Shown here: positions 57,174-64,000 of the stretch, one piece after another
How the letters are laid out: each line of letters begins with the position of its first letter
Position numbering within the stretch: the stretch's first letter is position 1
Assembly (NCBI GenBank): GCA_017473335.1
Contig: JAFULN010000014.1
Span: 1-64,000 of the forward strand
Direction of reading: 5' to 3'
DNA from: Erysipelotrichaceae bacterium
GTDB taxonomy: Bacteria; Bacillota_I; Bacilli_A; Erysipelotrichales; Erysipelotrichaceae
DNA length: 64,000 nucleotides
Made by a program: the position numbers and the translations under genes
Notes under the pieces: model-generated
What the model was told of the DNA's origin: nothing
Seen by the model: the letters and a program-made list of their open reading frames with translations, nothing else
Database searches by the model: none

Positions 57174-59066
57174 TTACTTATAAAACTCTTCAACAAAATC
57201 AAAGTAATTGTCTGTTTTCTGAAGTAGGAAAATTTTATCATGACTCATAATCAATTTGGATAATTTATCAAAAAACTCTTGTACTACTTTCTGTGAACTA
57301 TTCAAAGAAAACAAGAAAATTAATTGTACGTACCTTTCATCCCATAATACAGGTTTATTTAGTCTACATACAGATATAAACTCAGGAAACTTTGTGCTTT
57401 CAAGGGGATGAGGAGTCGCAATTCTTTTGCTGTATGCAGTTGAACTACACTTTTCTCTTTCAATGACTGAGCTAAAGAATTCATCCTCATTAAAGTTCAT
57501 CTTTTGACTCACTTGATGAATCATCTTTTTTAATAGTTCTTCTTTATTTGAACAATCCATAACAAAATATAGATCTTCGCTCATAAATTGATTTAAATCA
57601 TTCTTCTGATCCAATTTATCAATTGCCATTTTAATTGAAGCTACATCTCTCTCATTTAGAAACTTTTCTACAGTTATGAAATAATCCCCATTTTTACTAT
57701 CCGTTGTATCTAAGATTATGTCAAAATCTCCCATCATCGTTTTGTTAAGATGTTCTGGCATTATCAACTGAATAATATTAATTCTGTCTTTAAATATCTG
57801 ATTCAGTTTGTGTGAAATCAACTGAAAAACAGTAACCGAGTCATCCAAAATAACCGCAAAATTATATTTTTTGTGAGACTTATTTGTTTCTAGAGAAAGC
57901 GCCAAATGAATTGCAAAATATAATCTTTCTTGTTCCGATATTGCTTTTTTATATTTCTGTTCAATACCTCTTAGCCCAAGTATAGCTAGCTCATTAGCGT
58001 ATGGAAACTCATCTTTTATTCCAGATAAATTAGAACGTACAATTTGTGTATTCTCTTTCAAACGAGATATGAACAATGAAATGTGATTTAGCAGGTTCAA
58101 TCTTAAATTTGTATCGTTAAAAAAATCAACATTGCTCTGCTTGTAGATCCCTCTTAAAAACAAGTTATAAAATTCTATTACTTCTGAATCTTCTAAATCT
58201 GCAACAAGATTTTTTTCTAATGCATTACTATTATTCCCTTTTATATGTTGTGAAAAATAGTAGAGTTCATCGTTGGACAAAGATACTCCAAATATTTCAT
58301 AAATATCTTCATTAATACTCTCTGCAGTTATGTACTCAACACTATCTTTCACAGATTCGTGAACATTCCCAATTGGAATTGTATTGTTCGTCTCCATACG
58401 ATTGATTGCGATCAAAATGTGAATTGCCAATGAATGTATAGATTGTGTAGAAATCGAAATGTTTGCAGAAGTAAGATGTTTGTTGATCGAAACAGAGAGC
58501 TTTTCGAGTACTTCAGTGCGATATTCACTGTGTTCTTCACCACTATAGTTTTCTAGATACTCAGAGCATTCTTTCGCAATTGCCTTACGAATGTCTTTTT
58601 CCTCACCGTAAATAAGGTATCCATGAGAATGAGAATGCATTAACTTCAAATTATATCGCTCAATTAAAGGTCTAAGATTCTTAATATCTTTTCTTACTAA
58701 CGAAGCAGAAATATACAATTCATCCGCTAAATCATAAACATTAACGTAATCACCACTGAGGATTAGATTTGTAAAAATGATTTTTCTTCTTCTTTCAACA
58801 TCAGAAATAATCTCATTATTAAAGAACTCACTATACCATGCTGAAAAAACATGTTCTTCTCTAACTTCCAATCTGCATCCATACCCTTGCTTCGTTACAA
58901 TTTCAAAACCAAAGGAAGGAGCATCTTGTTTGATTTTTTTCATATAAGAAAGGACGGTACGTTTTGAAATGTTCAATGAATATGCTATCTGCTCACTTGA
59001 AATGTAACTAGAGTTTTTGTTTTCTACTAGATATCGAATGATATCTGCATATATTTTATTTTTCAT
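57174..59066 (-). CDS. LicR/BglG-type PRD transcription regulator with EIIA domain
   Basis: 630 residues. Order: winged HTH near residues 5-55 (SSEQIAYSLNISKRTVLSYMKK), Mga-type HTH near 90-140, PRD1 about 185-290, PRD2 about 300-400, EIIB-like region about 400-480, EIIA at the C-terminus with active His in KRIATPHPLES near 555. Such regulators are phosphorylated by HPr and by their own EIIB and then activate the linked PTS operon. Its start overlaps the upstream membrane gene by four bases. It lies inside the operon it likely controls. Confidence 0.9.
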   Translation of the reverse strand: MKNKIYADIIRYLVENKNSSYISSEQIAYSLNISKRTVLSYMKKIKQDAPSFGFEIVTKQGYGCRLEVREEHVFSAWYSEFFNNEIISDVERRRKIIFTNLILSGDYVNVYDLADELYISASLVRKDIKNLRPLIERYNLKLMHSHSHGYLIYGEEKDIRKAIAKECSEYLENYSGEEHSEYRTEVLEKLSVSINKHLTSANISISTQSIHSLAIHILIAINRMETNNTIPIGNVHESVKDSVEYITAESINEDIYEIFGVSLSNDELYYFSQHIKGNNSNALEKNLVADLEDSEVIEFYNLFLRGIYKQSNVDFFNDTNLRLNLLNHISLFISRLKENTQIVRSNLSGIKDEFPYANELAILGLRGIEQKYKKAISEQERLYFAIHLALSLETNKSHKKYNFAVILDDSVTVFQLISHKLNQIFKDRINIIQLIMPEHLNKTMMGDFDIILDTTDSKNGDYFITVEKFLNERDVASIKMAIDKLDQKNDLNQFMSEDLYFVMDCSNKEELLKKMIHQVSQKMNFNEDEFFSSVIEREKCSSTAYSKRIATPHPLESTKFPEFISVCRLNKPVLWDERYVQLIFLFSLNSSQKVVQEFFDKLSKLIMSHDKIFLLQKTDNYFDFVEEFYK

Positions 59067-59764
59067 AATGAAGATTTCCTTTTTATTCCTAATTTTCCTC
59101 GATAATTCACAAAAAATAGGATTAAGTAAACAGTAAATACTATCAAACTATTTTCAATACAATATTGAGAATAAAAGTGCACAAACAAACCAATCAAAAA
59201 CAACAAATACTCAAAAAGACCAGAATCATCTCTACAAACTAAATTAAACAAAGCTTTCAAAATCCAGAATGTTAAAGCCATCTCTGTAATCAAAAGCAAT
59301 AAACTTGATATTGAAATGCCATCATAATGCTCCAACAGTTGCTGAGCTACTTCTACAGGATAATACTTTGTAAGTTTCTCCAACGAATGATTCATTGCTA
59401 TAAACACTAAAATACTATAAGCACTCATGTTGTAAACAAAGGTATTGATAAGCGAAAAACCAGAATAAATCAAATCTGCATTTTTTTGATCTGAATATCC
59501 CTTTTTTAAAACGCGGAACATCATAGTTACCAAAGTTAATGATAAAACAACAATTACAACATATGTTAATTTATCTTCACTATCTACAAGTTCTGACAAA
59601 CCCGCTGCCATAGCTAAAAAATTTGTCATTGATGTTGATAAGAGATACAAGAATCCCCCAAATGCCATTGATATCAGCATCCCTGATTTTTTGTTACCTA
59701 TCGCAACCATTAAAGGAAAAGCCAAGGACAAAATAAGAAACACTAGCAAAAGGATAATTTTCAT
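59063..59764 (-). CDS. membrane protein of unknown function in PTS operon
   Basis: 233 residues, six or seven hydrophobic helices, starting MKIILLLVFLILSLAFPLMVA, and a basic tail GKLGIKRKSSL. No family is recognised. It lies two bases after the GH1 gene and overlaps the regulator, thus coupled to both. It could sense or transport a product of the GH1 reaction. Confidence 0.65.
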   Translation of the reverse strand: MKIILLLVFLILSLAFPLMVAIGNKKSGMLISMAFGGFLYLLSTSMTNFLAMAAGLSELVDSEDKLTYVVIVVLSLTLVTMMFRVLKKGYSDQKNADLIYSGFSLINTFVYNMSAYSILVFIAMNHSLEKLTKYYPVEVAQQLLEHYDGISISSLLLLITEMALTFWILKALFNLVCRDDSGLFEYLLFLIGLFVHFYSQYCIENSLIVFTVYLILFFVNYRGKLGIKRKSSL

Positions 59765-59766
59765 AA

Positions 59767-61256
<1,490 letters not shown>

Positions 61257-61260
61257 AAAT

Positions 61261-61587
61261 TTACTGTAAACCTTTAATATGAATTTCTGCCAACTCACGT
61301 ATCAATTCAATCGTCAACATCACTGTCATAAGGTGATCTTGCGCATGAACAACAAGTATAGAAAACATTGCATTTTCCAATTCTTCGTTCGCTTCAGCTC
61401 TTAACAATTCAAATTGAAGCTTATGAGCAATATTAATACTAAGTTCAGCTTCGTTCATTTTTTCTTGATATAGAGTTACATTTTTCTCTTTTGCAGCAGC
61501 TAAAGATTCATAAGCTAACGCTTTTGCTTCCCCTGCATTAGCTATGATTTCAAATGAAACCTCTTGTAATTTTGTCATTGTATTCAT
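61261..61587 (-). CDS. PTS lactose/cellobiose-type EIIA
   Basis: 108 residues, three-helix bundle. The phosphorylated His lies in LVVHAQDHLMT near residue 80, and the early SFEIIANAGEAKALAYES matches the family. RBS is weak; two ATGs three codons apart are possible. It accepts phosphate from HPr and passes it to the EIIB below. Nine bases after the EIIC gene. Confidence 0.93.
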   Translation of the reverse strand: MNTMTKLQEVSFEIIANAGEAKALAYESLAAAKEKNVTLYQEKMNEAELSINIAHKLQFELLRAEANEELENAMFSILVVHAQDHLMTVMLTIELIRELAEIHIKGLQ

Positions 61588-61596
61588 GGTAACTTC

Positions 61597-62922
61597 TTAT
61601 TCTTCACCAAGTTCTTGTTCTACACAAGTTTTTTCGTAACGCTTAAAGAATGGCCAATAAACAACCCAGTCTAAAACAAACATTACAATAACTAGAACAG
61701 CTGCGCGCCAGTCAAGTGTTGCAACAAATGCACCAATTGGGGCAGGTGTAGTACTTGTCAGGAAGATATATGATTTATTTACTAAATTCAACGATGTCGC
61801 AAGCCAACCTAAAGCAATATTTACTGTTGGTGCAAGCACAAATGGAATAACAAGTGTAGGATTCAAAAAGATTGGAAGACCAAAAATAACTGGCTCGTTG
61901 ATATTAAACAATGATGGAATAATCGATACTTTACCAACCGAATTCAACTGTTTTGATTTACTTCTCAAGCACATTACACAAAGCGCCAAAGTAGAACCTG
62001 CACCACCAATGCATGAATAATATGCCCAGAATGACTGTGTATAGACATTAGGAAGTGTGCTTAAAGATGCACCCGCTGCTACTGCTTCAGCATTTTCAGC
62101 AAGTGTAACCAACTGCAGTGGATCCAAAAGTGGTCCAACAACTGTTGTTGGATGTATACCAAAACCACCAAACAGCAAGTTTTCAAACGCAGTCAAAATT
62201 GTAACAGCCACAGAATTATTAACACCAAATGAAATTAGAGTGAAAATGTAAGACCAAATTTCAGGAATTAACTTACCAAATGCAATCTGGCAGATAACTG
62301 ATAAAGCATAGAATGCTAACAATGCGTACAGATAAGGGAAAATAGTAGAGAATGTATTTTCAATAACCTTTGGCACTGAAGGAGGCATATGAATTGTCCA
62401 GCCCTTATCAATTGCCAATCGCATGATTTCAACAGCACCTAAAGCTATCAAAATAGCCAGGAAAATATTCACGGAACCCAGATTGGAATAAGTAATATTT
62501 CCACCAACAAGTACTGGTGAGCATACAAGAAGGAAAATAGAAGTAGCACATACTGCAAAGTTGATTGCATTCTTCTTGTAATGTTGTGCTAATGAATAAG
62601 CAACAACAAAGCAAATGTATAATGAAAGAACTCCAATTGTTGCAGCATATGGAGGATACGTAAATTGTTTAAAGTTTTCTGAAAGATACCACCAAGCATT
62701 CATAAATGCATCGAAAATACCAATACCAGTAGAAGCAGTCGCGCTCCAAGGGCATTTATAGATTAAGAACGCAAACCCCCCGATGAATGTAAACGGCAAT
62801 GAACTTACAACACCATCACGAATAGCTAAAAAGTGAGGTTCTGTTCCAAAAAAAGCCGCTAATGGTTGACACCAAGCTTCAATTTTGTCAATAAGTGATA
62901 CTTTACCTGTGTTTTCTGACAT
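61597..62922 (-). CDS. PTS lactose/cellobiose-type EIIC permease
   Basis: 441 residues, ten membrane helices. It has the start EAWCQPLAAFFGTEPHFLAIRD, the family motif FNINEPVIFGLPI near residue 340 and a TPAPIGAF segment, as in CelB/ChbC-type permeases. It moves a beta-linked glycoside in as the 6-phosphate. Twelve bases after EIIB, nine before EIIA. Confidence 0.95.
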   Translation of the reverse strand: MSENTGKVSLIDKIEAWCQPLAAFFGTEPHFLAIRDGVVSSLPFTFIGGFAFLIYKCPWSATASTGIGIFDAFMNAWWYLSENFKQFTYPPYAATIGVLSLYICFVVAYSLAQHYKKNAINFAVCATSIFLLVCSPVLVGGNITYSNLGSVNIFLAILIALGAVEIMRLAIDKGWTIHMPPSVPKVIENTFSTIFPYLYALLAFYALSVICQIAFGKLIPEIWSYIFTLISFGVNNSVAVTILTAFENLLFGGFGIHPTTVVGPLLDPLQLVTLAENAEAVAAGASLSTLPNVYTQSFWAYYSCIGGAGSTLALCVMCLRSKSKQLNSVGKVSIIPSLFNINEPVIFGLPIFLNPTLVIPFVLAPTVNIALGWLATSLNLVNKSYIFLTSTTPAPIGAFVATLDWRAAVLVIVMFVLDWVVYWPFFKRYEKTCVEQELGEE

Positions 62923-62934
62923 AATTATCTCCTT

Positions 62935-63246
62935 TTATTTTTTTGTTTGAGCTTCTCGAATCATATTCAGAACTGCGTTCCCATTGCATCTTCCGAAATC
63001 GATTGCAGAAATGTTGAGAATTGTGATTCCAGGAATATCTTTGCATAATTCCTTCACTAGACTTGTTTGATACTTTACTTGTGGTGCAAGCAATATATAT
63101 TCGTATTTACCGAACTTTGTTTTTGCTTCAGAAACTGATAAAGCTGTCACTTTCCAATCTTTTTCATCTTCTCTTAAATGATCATACATACTTTGCATCA
63201 AAATAGTTGTTGATGAACCACAAGCACAAACCAGTAATATTTCCAT
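62935..63246 (-). CDS. PTS lactose/cellobiose-type EIIB
   Basis: 103 residues. The phospho-Cys is Cys7 in LLVCACGSSTTIL; the family usually reads C-x-x-G-M-S-T-S, so ACGSSTT is a variant with a second Cys9. APQVKYQ near residue 60 is conserved. First gene of an eight-gene operon (EIIB, EIIC, EIIA, GH1, membrane protein, regulator, CCG protein, YczE). RBS AAGGAGGTCATTGTAAC. Upstream 63247-63319 holds the promoter region, in which I see no strong -10/-35 pair, as expected for activation by the PRD regulator. Confidence 0.92.
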   Translation of the reverse strand: MEILLVCACGSSTTILMQSMYDHLREDEKDWKVTALSVSEAKTKFGKYEYILLAPQVKYQTSLVKELCKDIPGITILNISAIDFGRCNGNAVLNMIREAQTKK

Positions 63247-63319
63247 GTTACAATGACCTCCTTACTAATAAACATTTTCGATAGCTGCTGTATGTTTACA
63301 TTTTTAGTGTACCAAAACA

Positions 63320-63367
63320 CAAAAAAAGAAGTTGGAAATTATCGCAACAACGATAATGCAACTTCTT
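63320..63367 (-). terminator. terminator of the small unknown gene
   Basis: GAAGTTG/CAACTTC and the inner ATTATCG/CGATAAT form a long stem, with seven T on the minus strand. Directly downstream of the 81-residue gene. Confidence 0.88.
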
Positions 63368-63384
63368 CCAATTTCTTGTAGTAA

Positions 63385-63630
63385 TTAATACAATTTTCCG
63401 TTTTTAATTACACGGAATGAAATTCCCCTTCCAACTTCAGAACTTTTAATTGTTTTTCTAATCAAATCACAGCAAAACTCTTCATTCTCATTCTTTGTTT
63501 CAAATACAATAGTAGTTCTTACAAATGAGCCCTTTGGAACAAAAGTAAATTTAGGTTCTTCAATCTCTTCAACAATTTCGATTACTTTTTTCTGTAAAGT
63601 CGGCATAATACCTTCAATATTAATTTTCAT
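63385..63630 (-). CDS. hypothetical 81-residue protein
   Basis: Small alpha/beta protein starting MKINIEGIMPTLQKKV. It contains VRTTIVFETKN and ISFRVIKNGKLY, and has no membrane segment or known motif. The start is the ATG after GGTGGATGTAAAA. It has its own promoter (63653-63680) and terminator, upstream of the PTS operon. Function unknown. Confidence 0.6.
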   Translation of the reverse strand: MKINIEGIMPTLQKKVIEIVEEIEEPKFTFVPKGSFVRTTIVFETKNENEEFCCDLIRKTIKSSEVGRGISFRVIKNGKLY

Positions 63631-63652
63631 TTTTACATCCACCTTCATCTAT

Positions 63653-63680
63653 ATTTTATAGATTCATTATGCAAAATCAA
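63653..63680 (-). promoter_or_regulatory. promoter of the 81-residue gene
   Basis: -35 TTGATT (63675-63680), 16-base spacer, -10 TAAAAT (63653-63658). Confidence 0.5.
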
Positions 63681-63703
63681 CGAAAGTGAAATTGATTTCC
63701 AAT

Positions 63704-64000
63704 TTAATTCTCTATCGATTCATCCTGACGCTTTCTCATTCTTTTCCAGTTATAATACGCATACACATCATTTACCAAAAAGATAGAAAAACACAGCACC
63801 ATCGATAAATTCTCTAAAGACACCATAGATGCAAGCACCCACAAAGTAACTAACACTACATCGTTACAACAGTATGCCAAAGCATAATATGGACTTCTTA
63901 ACATCATTAGTGAACCTGCCATAAAACTTGTCGCAATCGAAACAGTACTCACGATCAAATTCGGTGTATTAAAATATTTCAAGATAAAATAAAAAACAAA
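63704..64000 (-). CDS. PnuC-like nicotinamide riboside transporter, truncated by window end
   Basis: The frame is open to the right edge, so the 5' part lies outside. The visible 99 residues are the C-terminal half of a PnuC-type transporter: LRSPYYALAYCCNDVVLVTLW and LVNDVYAYYNWKRMRKRQ match the last helices and the W-x-R tail of the family, which imports nicotinamide riboside or thiamine. The product assignment relies on this partial sequence. Confidence 0.72.
   Translation of the reverse strand, partial: FVFYFILKYFNTPNLIVSTVSIATSFMAGSLMMLRSPYYALAYCCNDVVLVTLWVLASMVSLENLSMVLCFSIFLVNDVYAYYNWKRMRKRQDESIEN

Noticed and set aside
63320-63367. Hairpin upstream of the PTS operon as a RAT-type antiterminator target
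   Set aside because: It directly follows the stop of the 81-residue gene with a full U-tract, and the linked regulator is LicR-type with DNA-binding HTH and EIIA domains rather than an RNA-binding CAT domain.

Overview
The window is a continuous piece of a low-GC Gram-positive (Firmicutes) chromosome. It has AT-rich intergenic gaps, strong GGAGG ribosome binding sites, intrinsic hairpin-plus-U-tract terminators after most transcription units, and TTGACA/TATAAT-type promoters. The gene set (compact tmk-holB-ricT-rsmI cluster, T-box-controlled metG, CIRCE-controlled hsp20, preQ1 and manganese riboswitches, many PTS and nucleoside-uptake genes, no respiratory genes) fits a fermentative gut anaerobe, probably of the Erysipelotrichia. 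That placement is an inference. I see no insertion sequence, prophage, integrase, CRISPR array or tRNA gene.

Layout. 0-0.3 kb: promoter and leader of an rRNA operon that leaves the window on the left. 0.3-9 kb: an M28 peptidase, a SIS protein, the rsmI/ricT/holB/tmk operon and a three-gene unit of envelope proteins. 9-17 kb: preQ1-riboswitch-controlled queT, a lipoprotein, dpaL, a MATE exporter, metG with a Met T-box, xpt, a hydrolase and a cold-shock gene. 17-23 kb: msrA, DUF523, a second SIS protein, hsp20 with CIRCE, and a cluster of orphan genes. The orphans are a Cys4 protein, a decayed 11-residue-repeat gene, an amphipathic-repeat protein with a small membrane partner, and an XRE regulator with about eight 'APFL' repeats. 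23-31 kb: a P-type ATPase behind a yybP-ykoY manganese riboswitch, a deformylase-like gene, an EamA transporter, a HAD hydrolase, lacAB, a membrane protein and ltaE. 30-39 kb: mutS, a PTS EIIBC that lacks its phospho-cysteine, a GNAT-SEDS-CYTH-DJ-1 operon and a conserved membrane protein. 39-52.6 kb: an M20 amidohydrolase, adenosine deaminase, and an ADP-ribosylglycohydrolase/nucleoside ABC transporter/nucleoside hydrolase operon, followed by an MBL-fold and a YjiH gene. 52.6-64 kb: a SWIM-SNF2 helicase, then an eight-gene lactose/cellobiose-type PTS operon with a GH1 phospho-glycosidase, a LicR-type regulator, a CCG cysteine-rich protein and membrane proteins. A small unknown gene and a truncated pnuC follow at the right edge.

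How the genes work together. Purine salvage recurs: nucleoside uptake and cleavage, adenosine deaminase, xanthine phosphoribosyltransferase, and possibly ADP-ribose-linked substrates. PTS sugar import is joined to intracellular glycoside cleavage. The most unusual items are the GH1 enzyme whose general acid/base glutamate is replaced by glutamine (as in plant myrosinases) inside a dedicated PTS operon with a CCG-domain protein, the XRE-APFL repeat regulator, the broken repeat gene, and the cysteine-less EIIB domain. Same-direction gene junctions repeatedly place the -35 box of the next gene inside the terminator U-tract of the previous one.
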